A stretch of DNA of 56,982 nt from Granulicella sp. Its GTDB lineage: Bacteria; Acidobacteriota; Terriglobia; Terriglobales; Acidobacteriaceae. Within the stretch, counting starts at the first letter, position 1. Every line of letters starts with the position of its first letter. This document shows positions 35,582 through 47,386 of this stretch, piece by piece. The notes beneath the pieces were generated by a model that did not search any database, was not told where the DNA came from, and was given only the letters and a program-made list of their open reading frames with translations. A program made the translations under genes and the position numbers. The DNA lies in the NCBI GenBank assembly GCA_003132145.1, contig PKWU01000054.1:1-56982 (forward strand), given 5' to 3'.

Positions 35582-35812
35582 GCATCGCCCTGGGCGGTGA
35601 TCCCGCACAAAGTTACGAGCAGCAGAAACGGCGGCAGGCCGTTTGTCACGACCTGCCGCGGTTGGAGTTGGTACGTGGGGAATGAGGAACCGGACCTGCT
35701 GCTGTAGCGCCAGTTGGCTCTGCTTGGAAGTGCTCCCTCACATGGCGGCGCGGCGGTATCGGGATGACCTCCGCCGACCTGATGTACGGCGTCGCCCTAC
35801 GAATGCGCGCCG

Positions 35813-37201
<1,389 letters not shown>

Positions 37202-37207
37202 TCACTA

Positions 37208-39934
37208 CTATTCCGGGAGTGCCAGTTGGGCATCCACTCGGAAGTGTCCGCTCACATAGGGCGCACCGGTACTCGGCTGTCCTCCGCCGATATTGAGTGT
37301 GTATTCCCCGGGGGCGATGATCGGATTTCCGACTTCGGTGACCATGCCAAGATCGCGGTCCTTCAACTCGAAGTGGACGGTACGACTCTCGCCGACATCG
37401 AGATGAATCCGTTGAAATCCGCGGAGAGCTACGACGGGGGCACCTTTTACATCGGGGAAGTTGAGGTATAGTTGCACGACCTCATCTCCCGCTCTGCTGC
37501 CGGTGTTGGTCACTTTGACATCGGCTTCTACGGGGCTTCCGGCCGCTACGGTCTGCTGCGGAATGCTGAGATCGCTATACTTGAACGTCGTGTAGCTAAG
37601 ACCGTAGCCAAACGGATAGAGCGGCTTGCCTTTGAAGTACCGGTAGGTCCGGTTGGACATGGTGTAGTCTTCAAAGTTCGGCAACTGAGTGAGGTCCTTG
37701 TAGAAGGTCAGCGGCAGCCGGCCCGCAGGATTGTTCTTGCCGCTGAGTGTCTCGGCGATCGCTGCTCCGCCTTCCTCGCCGGGATACCACGATTCGAGAA
37801 CGGCATTGGCATGATCGTTGATCCAATTGACGGCCAGGGCGCTACCGTTCATAAGAACGACCGCTACGGGTTTGCCCGTGGCTACAACTGCTTCAACCAG
37901 TGCCTCCTCCGGTTCGGGAAGGTCAATGCTGGTGCGATCTCCGCCGAGAAATCCGGGTTCGCTCACGGGCATCTCTTCGCCCTCAAGCGAGCTGGTAATA
38001 CCCACAACGGCGATGACGGCGTCGGCATTCTTTGCGGCCGCAATTGCCTCCGGGAAAGGCAGATTCGTCGCCTTTGCCCAGATCAGCTGCACAAGCGGAT
38101 GCCCATCCGTGCTGCCGTAGTTGACATTGAGGGCGAGCTTCTGTCCCTTCTCCAGATGAACGCGGCCCACGCTTGAGTTGATCCCGTTTCCACCACCTCC
38201 GCCTCCACGACCGCTGCCCACTGCCTTCCCATCGATCGTCAGCCGGCCGAAGCCACGGGTTTTCAGGCCGACAAGATAATCGCCGGAGTCCGGGGCCGTG
38301 AGGAAGCCCGTCCACTGCACACCGACTGATGTCTTCCCGGCAGCCTGAGAGGGCAGATTGGCCTCGGTCAGGTTGATGTTGGGCTCGTTCCGCGTGAAGT
38401 AGGGGGTTGGAGGAGTTGCGGCTGCGGCACCTGGACCGCCTGGGCCGCCAGGACCACCGCCGCCGGGACGAAAGCCACGGTATTCGCTGTATTCCGCCTT
38501 CAGGCCGGGCTTTCCATCCGCGTTGGTCAGGACGCTGTTGGGCACCGGATCGCCATCGTTGCGCAGGAATTGCGTTCCCGGCACATAGGTAATTGTCGCA
38601 TCGGGGAACTCCGCGTGAAGGCCGTCCATCACCGAGACGATATGGGTCGGCTGTCCGGCGTAGTTGCCGATCAGCGGCCGGGTCTGGTCCGCCAGCGGAC
38701 CGACTACAGCGATCTTCTTGATCCCCGGCTTGAGGGGTAGCATTCCGTCGTTCTTGAGCAGCACCATCGCCTCGTTCGCCAGCTTGCGGGCGTAGGCACG
38801 GTGCTCGGCGCTGTCCATCTCCTTCACGTCGATCTTGTTGTAGGGCACCATCTCCGGAGGATCGAATAAGCCCAGCTTGATGCGAGCCGTAAACAACCGC
38901 TCCACGGCCGTGTCGAGTGCACTCTCGGGGAGAAATCCCTGCTGTACGGCATCGATGTAGGGCTGATAGTCTCCGTTATTACTGGCGGTCATCCCTGTCC
39001 AGTCGGCGCAGTCGCTGTCCATGCCGCGGATTACCGATACAGCCGCGGATTCTGCCATGGTCGGCCGGAAGTGATGTTCGGTGAAGATGTCCTTGACTGC
39101 GTCACAGTCCGAAACGACATATCCCTGGAAGCCCCATTTTCCGCGCAATTGGTCCTGCAGCAAGAACTGACTGGCGCATCCCGGCTCTCCATTAATGGAA
39201 TTGTACGAGCACATGATGGACCCGGCTTTGCCCTCGGTGATGGCGGCGCGGAAAGCAGGCTCATAGGTGTCGAGCTCGTCGTGTTTGGTTACGTCCACGT
39301 CTGTAAAGTGCCGTGTTGGTTCAGGACCGCTATGCACGGCGTAGTGCTTCGGAGTGGCGATCACGCGGTAGTACTTGGGATCGTCCCCCTGCATTCCAGT
39401 CACAAAGGCCACGCCCATGCGGCCGGTGAGGTAGGGATCCTCACCGTAGGTCTCCTGGCCACGGCCCCAGCGCGGGTCGCGGAAGATATTCAAGTTCGGG
39501 GCCCAGAAATCAAGGCCGTCGTTGCTTCCAGGGTGCTGCGGCGCCACGATATGCCGGACTCTCCCTTCGACGCCAATGTAGGTGCCCATGGTCTTCACTC
39601 CGGGAGCATCAAAGGTCGCGGCGAGGCCGATCGGCTCAGGAAACTCCGTCGTGCCGCCGCTGATGACACCGTGGAGCGCTTCGCTCCAGAAGTTATAGAT
39701 CGGCACGTTCAGCCGAGGAATGGGACGGGCCAGGTTGACCAGTTGCGACGCCTTCTCCTCAAGCGTCATGCGCTGCACCAGGTCGGTTGCGCGCTCCTCG
39801 GGCGTCAAGCTCGGATTCAAATATGGCGGTTTCGCCGTTTCCTGGGCATTAGCCGATAACAGAGCGGAGCCGAAGACGAATACTCCCGTCAAGATGGCAA
39901 TGCTGGTCACAACTCGTGTTGCACTCTTGTCCAT
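37208..39934 (-). CDS. Secreted GH3 beta-glycosidase with PA14 domain
   Basis: The 908-residue enzyme has a signal peptide, the GH3 N-terminal barrel (IPIYNFWSEALHGV without a first base, FWAPNLNIFRDPRWGRGQET, KHYAVHSGPEP) and nucleophile Asp in GYVVSDCDAVKDIF (near 277). The alpha/beta sandwich domain is split by a PA14 domain (about 515-620, VGVQWTGFLTAPDSGDYLVG), and a fibronectin-like domain ends the chain. NFWSEALHG and the PA14 insert are usual in bacterial beta-xylosidases/glucosidases of this type, so xylobiose or cello-oligosaccharides are likely substrates. A short Gly/Pro run ([12 protein letters not shown]) precedes the PA14 domain. Confidence 0.88.
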   Translation of the reverse strand: MDKSATRVVTSIAILTGVFVFGSALLSANAQETAKPPYLNPSLTPEERATDLVQRMTLEEKASQLVNLARPIPRLNVPIYNFWSEALHGVISGGTTEFPEPIGLAATFDAPGVKTMGTYIGVEGRVRHIVAPQHPGSNDGLDFWAPNLNIFRDPRWGRGQETYGEDPYLTGRMGVAFVTGMQGDDPKYYRVIATPKHYAVHSGPEPTRHFTDVDVTKHDELDTYEPAFRAAITEGKAGSIMCSYNSINGEPGCASQFLLQDQLRGKWGFQGYVVSDCDAVKDIFTEHHFRPTMAESAAVSVIRGMDSDCADWTGMTASNNGDYQPYIDAVQQGFLPESALDTAVERLFTARIKLGLFDPPEMVPYNKIDVKEMDSAEHRAYARKLANEAMVLLKNDGMLPLKPGIKKIAVVGPLADQTRPLIGNYAGQPTHIVSVMDGLHAEFPDATITYVPGTQFLRNDGDPVPNSVLTNADGKPGLKAEYSEYRGFRPGGGGPGGPGGPGAAAATPPTPYFTRNEPNINLTEANLPSQAAGKTSVGVQWTGFLTAPDSGDYLVGLKTRGFGRLTIDGKAVGSGRGGGGGGNGINSSVGRVHLEKGQKLALNVNYGSTDGHPLVQLIWAKATNLPFPEAIAAAKNADAVIAVVGITSSLEGEEMPVSEPGFLGGDRTSIDLPEPEEALVEAVVATGKPVAVVLMNGSALAVNWINDHANAVLESWYPGEEGGAAIAETLSGKNNPAGRLPLTFYKDLTQLPNFEDYTMSNRTYRYFKGKPLYPFGYGLSYTTFKYSDLSIPQQTVAAGSPVEADVKVTNTGSRAGDEVVQLYLNFPDVKGAPVVALRGFQRIHLDVGESRTVHFELKDRDLGMVTEVGNPIIAPGEYTLNIGGGQPSTGAPYVSGHFRVDAQLALPE

Positions 39935-40888
39935 AATTCCTCTCCAAGTTGGCTTCGGTCAAGCAGAATCCATTACCGGGTAAGTCTTTTTCGAGTGCAG
40001 AATGCATGGCTTTGACATGGCCTGCTACTGCACCGGATACGAATAGATAATTGACACTGAATAAGGGGACGGCGGTGTTGCTCTGAACTGGTCCAAACGT
40101 CAGCTCCTGCACCTCGAGTTGCGGCTTCGGCCCCACGCTGATGTCGTCAGGCATGGTACCCCCGGAGCTACGAAATGAAGGGCGGGCTACCTACCCAAGA
40201 AAACGCCTCGACGGTTTCGGCGCTCGAGTGCATTTAGATATCTCCCTTTCACTGAAAGGAAGGTTGGTGGTGGTTGATTGCCGTTTCGATCGCGCTACAG
40301 AATATACCGATACGAAGTCTCAATGAACAAGCCAATTGAATTGACTGGTTGTAATCGAATGTGTCGATATGTAAGTTCATCGCGTCTCCGCCGAATTCTG
40401 AGTTTCTAGTTCCGAGTACCACTGCCCATCCGACACGACTGAGAGAACCACTGAGGCGCTTCGCCGCATATACGAAGCCGCCCAATTGGGACACCCCTGT
40501 AGAATCTCCGGGTAAATTGGCAATCGGGCAAATTTCTTACGCACCTCCAAATTAATAGTTCCGCGCTCCATCTTCCTAAAATCTTCGAGATGATACTATG
40601 CCTTTGAATCGCTGGAGACAAGCCCAACTCGGGCCGGCCAGGATTTGACATAATTATCGATTTTGATTTCTTATATGTATCTAACTAAACAGAGAGGATA
40701 TCAGATGCGAAGGAAGGGCCTGGCCGGGTATGTGGTCTCATATCTGTTGTGCTGTGTTTTCCGCTTTGTTGCGGTTGCGCAGCGGTCCAGCAGGACACAC
40801 GGCCATATTTGGACTCCAACTCCTGCACCAGAACGTCTCTGTTGTTTTGCATCCCTATAGAGCCTTATCTCTTTACTTCGAGGTATTC
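39935..40888. other. Long gene-free region between GH3 and xylA
   Basis: About 950 nt carry only short open frames of poor composition. A minus-strand frame at 39849-40154 (MPDDISVGPKPQLEVQEL) could be a gene relic but was not recognised. A TTGACA at 40645-40650 followed by TTATAT at 40671-40676 is a weak promoter candidate for xylA (spacing 20 nt). GTTCCGAGTACCACTGCCC near 40410 resembles degraded intergenic repeats. Confidence 0.4.
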
Positions 40889-42220
40889 ATGAGCGACACC
40901 ATCTTCAGCGGCTTTTCAACGGTGAAATACGAGGGTCCCACAACCGAGAATCCGCTCGCCTACCGCTGGTACGACCCCGACAAAGTCGTACTCGGCAAGC
41001 CGCTTCGCGACCATCTCCGTTTCGCCGTCGCCTACTGGCACTCGCTCGCGCTTACTGGAACCGATCCCTTCGGCGGCCCTACCATTCACCGGCCGTGGAT
41101 GGACCCCGGCGACCCCATCGCCCAGGCGAAGGTAAAGGCTGACGCTGCATTCGAGCTTTTCCGCACGCTCGATCTCCCCTTCTTCTGCTTCCATGACGCC
41201 GACATTGCCCCGCCGGGCGACACGCTCGCCGACACCCTTCGGAACTTCCACGCCATCGTGGATTACCTCGGCGAAAAGATGCAGAGTTACCCGACGCGTC
41301 TGCTGTGGGGCACCGCGAATATGTTCTCCCATCCGCGATTCATGGCTGGCGCCTCGACCAATCCCGATCCCGATGTCTTCGCCTGGTGTGCCGCCACGGT
41401 GAAGAACTGTATGGATGCGACGAAGCAACTCGGCGGCTCCAACTACGTCCTCTGGGGCGGACGCGAAGGCTACGAGACCCTGCTGAACACCAACATGAAG
41501 CAGGAGTTCGAGCAGATGGGGCGCTTCCTCACGCTGGTCGTCGAGTACAAACACAAGATCGGCTTCCAAGGCCAGATTCTGATTGAGCCGAAGCCCAAGG
41601 AGCCTACTTCGCACCAGTACGACTTCGACTGCGCTACGGTGTATGGCTTCCTCAAACGTTTTGGACTCGAGAATGAAGTGCGCGTGAATCTGGAAGCCAA
41701 TCACGCCACGCTAGCTGGTCATACTTTCGAGCACGAGATAGCTACCGCCAGCTCGTTCGGCATTTTCGGCTCGCTCGATATCAATCGCGGCGATCCGTTG
41801 CTGGGCTGGGACACAGACCAGTTCCCCAACGATCTGTGGAGCATGACGATGTCTATGTACCACGTGATCAAGGCTGGCGGACTGACTCAGGGCGGCTGCA
41901 ACTTCGATGCAAAGGTGCGGCGGCAGAGCTTCACGCCGGAAGATCTTGTCTGCGCTCACGTCGGCGGGGCCGATCTTTGCGCTCGCGCCTTCTGCACTGC
42001 GGCGAAGATCATTGAAGACGGCAAATACGATGCTCTTCTCGCTAAGAGGTACGCTGGATGGCAGGCTCCCGAAGCGCAGGCCATGCTCAGCGGCAAGAGG
42101 TCGCTCGATGCGATTGAGGAGAAGGCGCTCGCCGACAACCTCAACCCGCAGCCGCGCTCCGGCCGCCAGGAAGAGATTGAGAATCTGTTGATGCGCAGCA
42201 TTTACACCGATCGAATCTGA
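40889..42220 (+). CDS. xylA: Xylose isomerase
   Basis: XylA converts D-xylose to D-xylulose in the cytoplasm, linking xylan breakdown to the pentose phosphate pathway. The 443-residue class II enzyme shows [20 protein letters not shown] (catalytic His and Asp), [33 protein letters not shown] (metal-binding Glu and the Lys), [18 protein letters not shown] and [19 protein letters not shown] chose the ATG at 40889, preceded by GAGG; the open frame extends to 40730, but that part has no family similarity. No xylulokinase gene is adjacent. Confidence 0.96.
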   Translation: MSDTIFSGFSTVKYEGPTTENPLAYRWYDPDKVVLGKPLRDHLRFAVAYWHSLALTGTDPFGGPTIHRPWMDPGDPIAQAKVKADAAFELFRTLDLPFFCFHDADIAPPGDTLADTLRNFHAIVDYLGEKMQSYPTRLLWGTANMFSHPRFMAGASTNPDPDVFAWCAATVKNCMDATKQLGGSNYVLWGGREGYETLLNTNMKQEFEQMGRFLTLVVEYKHKIGFQGQILIEPKPKEPTSHQYDFDCATVYGFLKRFGLENEVRVNLEANHATLAGHTFEHEIATASSFGIFGSLDINRGDPLLGWDTDQFPNDLWSMTMSMYHVIKAGGLTQGGCNFDAKVRRQSFTPEDLVCAHVGGADLCARAFCTAAKIIEDGKYDALLAKRYAGWQAPEAQAMLSGKRSLDAIEEKALADNLNPQPRSGRQEEIENLLMRSIYTDRI

Positions 42221-42232
42221 GGTCAAAATCAT

Positions 42233-42421
42233 ATGCCGGCACGAGCGTTCTTTGTCAGTATGGCGGGCGAGCCGATGCACCAGTTCGGCCCACCGATCAC
42301 TCTGCACCTGAATGGACTGTTCTACGTGGGCATCGGATTCTGCTCGCACGTGCCTGATAAGTCTGATAATGCGGTGCTTTCGGATATCGTTCTGGAGAAT
42401 GCAGTCGGCAAAGTTCACTAG
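42233..42421 (+). pseudogene. Remnant of a DUF1349-like lectin-type domain
   Basis: The 62 codons contain FFVSMAGEPMHQFGPPITLH followed by LFYVGIGFCSHVPDKSDNAV and SDIVLENA. This resembles the C-terminal strands of concanavalin-like domains (xVYVGLGVCSHxxD, then AVFSxVxL) attached to PD40/TolB-like or glycosidase proteins. No upstream part of such a protein exists here; xylA ends 12 nt before. It is probably a gene remnant rather than a working small protein. The 280 nt downstream to the GH8 gene hold no other gene. Confidence 0.45.
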
Positions 42422-42702
42422 ACATCGAGACGACGCAACTAGCAGAAGGGTCCAGTGGGAAACCGCTCGGCATTATTTTTTCTATTGAAATAAATGGGCG
42501 GCACACTCTCGATCGATCTCGCCATGAGTGCCGGGGTACATGCTGCGTCCCGCGCATTACGCAAACAGCGGCCTATAGGGCATGCTCTCGCCATATAATC
42601 CGTCAAAACAGAGGGTTTGACTTCACAACGACATTTGGGAATGGCCGCCTGGCTCTGGTTGAATAATATTGGACTCGACTAAATGGCCTCGAGTGTAGTG
42701 GA

Positions 42703-44400
42703 ATGAGTTGTGTTCAGGAAGCGGTGCCCAGGTTGCTCACTACGCCCTTCCTGCGGAGGCTGTTCTTGTCCGTTCCTTCTCGTCTTTGCTATGTTTCCGC
42801 CTTGGTCGTGTTCTCCACCGCCTTCGCTGCGTTCGGGCAAGCGCCTGCTTTATCCGGTTCGGCTCCGGCGGGCCCAGGCCAAGCCGGTTCAGTTCCGGCA
42901 GCTCCCAACCAGGCCGGCGCTGGCCAGGGAATGGGAGGTTTCGTGCCTCCGCCGCCGCATGTGAACGCTTCGCTCGGCGACATTCCGCACATGCCGGGAG
43001 ATGGCGCGGGCGCGTATGCGAAGCACACGTACCGGGACTTGTTCGCCGAGCAGGGACATGCCTCTGCCGAGACCCGCGCGAAGATCGACAAGGCGTTTCA
43101 GCAACTGTTCCACGGCGATGCGCAGGCCGAGCGCGTGTACTTCGAGGCGGGATCGAACGAGAATGGCCCGCTGGCTTTCGTCACCGACTGGGCGAACAAT
43201 GACGCACGCAGCGAAGGCATGAGCTACGGGATGATGATCGCGGTGCAGATGGACAAGAAGCATGAGTTCGACGCACTGTGGAACTGGTCGAACACGTACA
43301 TGAAGATCACCGACCCCAACAATCCCGACTACGGGTTCTTTGCGTGGTCGATCGATCCAGACGGGACGCCGCGCTCCGCCGGCCCCGCGCCGGACGGCGA
43401 GGAGTATTACGCGATGGCGCTGCTGTTCGCGGCGCACCGCTGGGGCAATGGGCAGGGGGTCTACAACTATCAGGAGCAGGCCGACCGCATTCTGCATGAG
43501 ATGGTTCACCACACCTCGCCGCCGTTGACTGGCCCATTCAAGGTCCATCCCAACGATCCCCCGATTGCACAGGGCGCGCGCGGTTTCACCAGCCCGAACA
43601 ATACGGAGCGGCAGCAGGCGCAGGCCGATCTGGCGATTGAGCTGAAGGGCGAAGGCAAGACGCCTGCGGGCGCGGCGGGGCGGGGTCTCGGCGGCGCAGG
43701 GTTTGGCGGCGGAGGCTTCGGCGGAGCAGGTGGGGCGCGATTCACGCCGCGGCCCACGACGGGCGGCCCAATGATGGAGCCCGACTACTACATGCCGCGC
43801 TTTACAGCGGGGGTTGGCCCGAGCGCTACGGACGCGTCGTATCATCTGCCCGGCTTTTACGAACTGTTCGCGCGCTGGGGTCCGGCGGAAGACCGCGAGT
43901 ACTGGGCCAAGACGGCGGATGTGAGCCGCGACATGTTCCCCAAGGTGGTAGGAGCGAATACCGGGCTGTCGCCGGACCGCAACAACTTCGACGAGACCGA
44001 GATCCTGGGGCGCGACGGCCAGCCGACTTCGTTCGGCTACGATTCGTGGCGGACGGTGAGCAACTGGTCGGTGGACTACAGCTGGTGGCATAAGGCGCCG
44101 CAGGAGCGGGTGCTGAGCGACCGCATCCAGAAGTTCCTCATCGGCCAGGGCATCAGCACCTTCGCTGATCGCTATACGCTGGATGGCAAGCCGCTCTCCT
44201 CGCGCCATTCGACTGGAATGCTGGCCGCGACTACTGCGGGCGGGCTGGCCGCGACGCCGGGACCGAACGAGAAGGCCTTCGTGGAGGAGCTGTGGAGGAC
44301 GCCGATTCCCAACGGGGAGCAGCGCTACTTCGACGGCATGCTCTACATCATGAACATGCTGCACGCCAGCGGCAACTTCCGCATTTGGGGACCGAAGTAG
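42703..44400 (+). CDS. Secreted GH8 enzyme (reducing-end xylanase or endoglucanase type)
   Basis: The 565-residue protein has a signal peptide (VSALVVFSTAFAAFGQAP), a Gly/Ala/Pro linker, then a GH8 (alpha/alpha)6 barrel: acid Glu in ARSEGMSYGMMIAVQMDKK (near residue 170), YGFFAWSIDPDGTP, PAPDGEEYYAMALLFAAHRW (Asp/Glu region) and FGYDSWRTVSNWSVDYSWW. The DGEEYYAMAL pattern fits the Rex group, which releases xylose from the reducing end of xylo-oligosaccharides. A Gly-rich insertion (about 320-350, GGAGFGGGGFGGAGG) interrupts the barrel. It precedes the CE15 gene by 66 nt. Confidence 0.87.
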   Translation: MSCVQEAVPRLLTTPFLRRLFLSVPSRLCYVSALVVFSTAFAAFGQAPALSGSAPAGPGQAGSVPAAPNQAGAGQGMGGFVPPPPHVNASLGDIPHMPGDGAGAYAKHTYRDLFAEQGHASAETRAKIDKAFQQLFHGDAQAERVYFEAGSNENGPLAFVTDWANNDARSEGMSYGMMIAVQMDKKHEFDALWNWSNTYMKITDPNNPDYGFFAWSIDPDGTPRSAGPAPDGEEYYAMALLFAAHRWGNGQGVYNYQEQADRILHEMVHHTSPPLTGPFKVHPNDPPIAQGARGFTSPNNTERQQAQADLAIELKGEGKTPAGAAGRGLGGAGFGGGGFGGAGGARFTPRPTTGGPMMEPDYYMPRFTAGVGPSATDASYHLPGFYELFARWGPAEDREYWAKTADVSRDMFPKVVGANTGLSPDRNNFDETEILGRDGQPTSFGYDSWRTVSNWSVDYSWWHKAPQERVLSDRIQKFLIGQGISTFADRYTLDGKPLSSRHSTGMLAATTAGGLAATPGPNEKAFVEELWRTPIPNGEQRYFDGMLYIMNMLHASGNFRIWGPK

Positions 44401-44466
44401 CTCGCGGAGATATCACGCAACCGATTTGGATCTACCTCTCGATCCAGGCACCACAAGGAGAATGCA

Positions 44467-45984
44467 GTGTCGATTCGCAAATTTGTCATCACGTCGTGCA
44501 GCTTAGTCGCGCTGTCGGCGGCGGTACACCTCGTCGTGGTGCATGCCCAGACAGCCAATACTGCCACTGCCAGCCCTTCGGATTTTCCACCTGTAGTTCA
44601 CCTCACTTCGGCACAAGACCATCAGCGCACGATGGATCTTCTGAAGATGACCTCGATCCGCAGTGGACGCAACGGCACCAATCCCAAAGACCCGAACTAC
44701 GCCAACTATGACGAGAGCAAAGTCAACATCTGGACAAACTATCCAAATGCTCTGATCCTCAACAACGGCAAGCCGGTCACGACCCCTAAAATGTGGTGGG
44801 ATGTGCGGCGTCCGCAGATTGTGGAACTGTTCGACCGCGAGATCTATGGCCGCGTACCCAAGGTGATGCCGTCGGTGCACTGGGAGGTGGTGAGCACCAC
44901 CGCCGAGAAGAATGGCGACGTTCCAATCATCACCAAGAAGCTGCTCGGGCATGTCGACAACTCGTCGTATCCGCTGATTTCGGTCGATATCGAGATGAAC
45001 CTGAGCACTCCGGCGAACGCGCCCGGACCGGTGCCGGTGATCATCGAGTTCGGCAGCACGCGTCCGTTTGTGCCGCGTCCGCGACCTGCCGGGGCTGCGG
45101 GCTCGCCCGGCGCTCCGGGGGCTCCGGGTGCGGCAGCCGCTGGCGTCGCTCCGCCTCTTCCGCGTCCCGCTATGCCACCGGCTCCCACGGGTCCGAGCTG
45201 GCAACAGCAGGTGTTGGCCAAGGGCTGGGGATACGCCGAGCTTTCGCCGACCAGCATTCAAGCTGACAGCGGCGCTGGGCTGACCGAAGGAATTATCGGC
45301 CTGATGAACAAGGGGCAGCCACGCAAGCTCGACGACTGGGGCGCGCTGCGCGCCTGGGCGTGGGGCGCCAGCCGCGCACTGGATTATCTTGAGGCCGACC
45401 GCGATGTGAACGCCAAGATGGTCGGCATCGAAGGCCACTCGCGCTACGGCAAGGCGACCATTGTCACAATGGCTTACGATCAGCGCTTTGCCATTGCCTA
45501 CGTCAGCTCGTCGGGCGAGGGCGGTGCGAAGCTGCTGCGCCGCAACTGGGGCGAAGTGGTGGAGAACGTCGCGGGCGACCAGGAATATCACTGGATGGCG
45601 GGCAACTTCCTGAAGTATGCCGGCCCGCTGACGCCGGGGGATCTGCCGGTCGATGCCAACGAGCTGATCGCACTGTGCGCACCGCGGCCGACGTTCATCA
45701 GCGGCGGCGCGACGCAGGGCGATGGATGGGTGGACGCGCACGGAATGTTCATGGCAGCGGAATTGGCCAGCCCGGTATGGACTCTGCTCGGCCGCAAGGG
45801 GCTGAGCGCCAAGGAATTCCCGCCGATGGAGACTCCTATCATCGGGGGCGAACTGGCCTTTCGCCAGCATAGCGGCGGACATACTCCGGTTCCAAACTGG
45901 CCGACGTTCATTGAGTTTGCCAGCCGCTACCTTAGCGCACCACAACCGCGGCCGGCGCGGCCTGACTCGGTGGCGGGCAATTGA
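44467..45984 (+). CDS. CE15 glucuronoyl esterase, copy 1
   Basis: The enzyme hydrolyses ester bonds between 4-O-methyl-glucuronic acid of xylan and lignin alcohols. The 505-residue protein starts at a GTG with AAGGAG 6 nt upstream. It has a signal peptide, then MWWDVRRPQIVELFDREIYG, the nucleophile Ser in IEGHSRYGKATI (near residue 323), SSSGEGGAKLLRRNWGE (acidic residue) and the catalytic His in RQHSGGHTPVPNW. The usual fungal GCSRxGK appears as GHSRYGK. A Pro/Ala/Gly insertion (about 197-240) precedes the core. It is clustered with SGNH and a second CE15 gene. Confidence 0.9.
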   Translation: MSIRKFVITSCSLVALSAAVHLVVVHAQTANTATASPSDFPPVVHLTSAQDHQRTMDLLKMTSIRSGRNGTNPKDPNYANYDESKVNIWTNYPNALILNNGKPVTTPKMWWDVRRPQIVELFDREIYGRVPKVMPSVHWEVVSTTAEKNGDVPIITKKLLGHVDNSSYPLISVDIEMNLSTPANAPGPVPVIIEFGSTRPFVPRPRPAGAAGSPGAPGAPGAAAAGVAPPLPRPAMPPAPTGPSWQQQVLAKGWGYAELSPTSIQADSGAGLTEGIIGLMNKGQPRKLDDWGALRAWAWGASRALDYLEADRDVNAKMVGIEGHSRYGKATIVTMAYDQRFAIAYVSSSGEGGAKLLRRNWGEVVENVAGDQEYHWMAGNFLKYAGPLTPGDLPVDANELIALCAPRPTFISGGATQGDGWVDAHGMFMAAELASPVWTLLGRKGLSAKEFPPMETPIIGGELAFRQHSGGHTPVPNWPTFIEFASRYLSAPQPRPARPDSVAGN

Positions 45985-46102
45985 CGGCTGATCGACAGTA
46001 CCGCACCGATTACAGCACCCGCCCGGACTTCCGCTCTCACACCTGCGGGTCCGCTCCGTGTTCATGGTCCCCGCAGTTGGAATTCGGTCGAGGGGTTGAG
46101 TG

Positions 46103-47335
46103 ATGCGTTTCTTTCTTGGATCCATGGTTGCAGCAGGCATGCTGGCAATTCTGCCGTCCTCATTTGCAAAGGAAAGCTCGGTTTGGGTCGGTTCGTGGGC
46201 CTGCTCTCCGCAATTGGTGGAGCCGCAGAATCGGCCGCCGGAGCCGGGCCTGGCCGGCAACACGCTGCGCCAGGTGGTGCATTTGACATTGAGTGGCCGT
46301 GAGATTCGGCTGCGGTTCTCGAATGAATTCGGAGCCACACCGCTGACGCTGGATTCGGTACACGTTGCGCTTCCGGCTGGACCTGGTTCGATTCGGCCAG
46401 ACACGGATCGTGGTGTTATGTTCAGCGGTAAGGTTTCCGTTACGATTCCGCCCGGCACTCTGACGTTCACCGATCCGATCCTGTTCCCTGTCGCTGCGCT
46501 CTCGGATCTGGTCGTCACGTTCAAGGCGAGCAAAGTGCCGGACGGAATCACTGGGCATCCTGGTTCGCGGGAAACATCCTATCTTTCCGTCGGAGATGAA
46601 GTCCCCGCCGCTACGCTCACGAACCCGGTGACGACAGATCATTGGTACGTGCTGAATGGGGTGGATGTACAGTCAAAGGGCGAGGCGGCCGCCGTGGTGA
46701 CGCTGGGTGACTCAATCACGGACGGGCGCGGTTCCATTACCAACGAGAACACCCGCTGGCCGGATGACTTGGCCCGCGCGCTGGCGGCGGATAAGAAATA
46801 TGCCGGCGTAGGAGTGCTCAACGAGGGAATTGGCGGCAACCGTATTCTGCACGATGGATTGGGGCCGAGCGCGCTGGCACGATTCGACCGGGATGTGATT
46901 GCGCAGTCGGGTGTCCGCTGGGTGCTGGTTTTTGAGGCCGTCAACGATATTGGAGGCGCCAAGGCGGCGGCGGCCAGAGGGCAAACGTCTACGGTTGCCG
47001 ACGACGTCATCGATGCCTACCACCAGTTCATTCTGCGCGCCCACACCCACGGCCTGCGCATCTACGGTGCCACCATTACCCCGTTTGGCAAGTCGCAGTA
47101 CTCCAGCGACGCGACGGAGGCCGCCCGTCAGAAAGTAAATGCATGGATTCGGACGAGTGAAGAGTTCGACGCTGTGGTCGACTTCGACAAGGCATCACGC
47201 GACCCGAACGAACCGAGTCAACTGGCGACCGACGTGGATAGCGGAGATCACCTGCACCTGAATAGCGAAGGGTACAAGCGGATGGCGGCCGCCATCGACT
47301 TGAAATTGTTTTCCAAGGGACCGCACACGGACTAG
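46103..47335 (+). CDS. Secreted SGNH/GDSL hydrolase
   Basis: This 410-residue protein has a short signal peptide (LGSMVAAGMLAILPSSFAK), an N-terminal beta-domain of about 180 residues and an SGNH hydrolase domain: block I VVTLGDSITDGRGS (Ser near 203), block II GIGGNRIL, block III VFEAVNDIGG and block V DHLHLNSEGY (Asp/His). This two-part layout matches secreted SGNH esterases in carbohydrate loci, probably deacetylating xylan or similar. I chose ATG 46103 over GTG 46100. It sits between the two CE15 genes in the same direction. Confidence 0.85.
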   Translation: MRFFLGSMVAAGMLAILPSSFAKESSVWVGSWACSPQLVEPQNRPPEPGLAGNTLRQVVHLTLSGREIRLRFSNEFGATPLTLDSVHVALPAGPGSIRPDTDRGVMFSGKVSVTIPPGTLTFTDPILFPVAALSDLVVTFKASKVPDGITGHPGSRETSYLSVGDEVPAATLTNPVTTDHWYVLNGVDVQSKGEAAAVVTLGDSITDGRGSITNENTRWPDDLARALAADKKYAGVGVLNEGIGGNRILHDGLGPSALARFDRDVIAQSGVRWVLVFEAVNDIGGAKAAAARGQTSTVADDVIDAYHQFILRAHTHGLRIYGATITPFGKSQYSSDATEAARQKVNAWIRTSEEFDAVVDFDKASRDPNEPSQLATDVDSGDHLHLNSEGYKRMAAAIDLKLFSKGPHTD

Positions 47336-47386
47336 ATTTATCAACTTCGAACACATCTGGAGCGAGAAGCAATAGGAGGATTTTCG

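Noticed and set aside
39849..40154. Minus-strand frame overlapping the start of the GH3 gene
   Set aside because: No recognised domain or ribosome binding site, composition is unlike genes, and it overlaps a confident signal peptide region.
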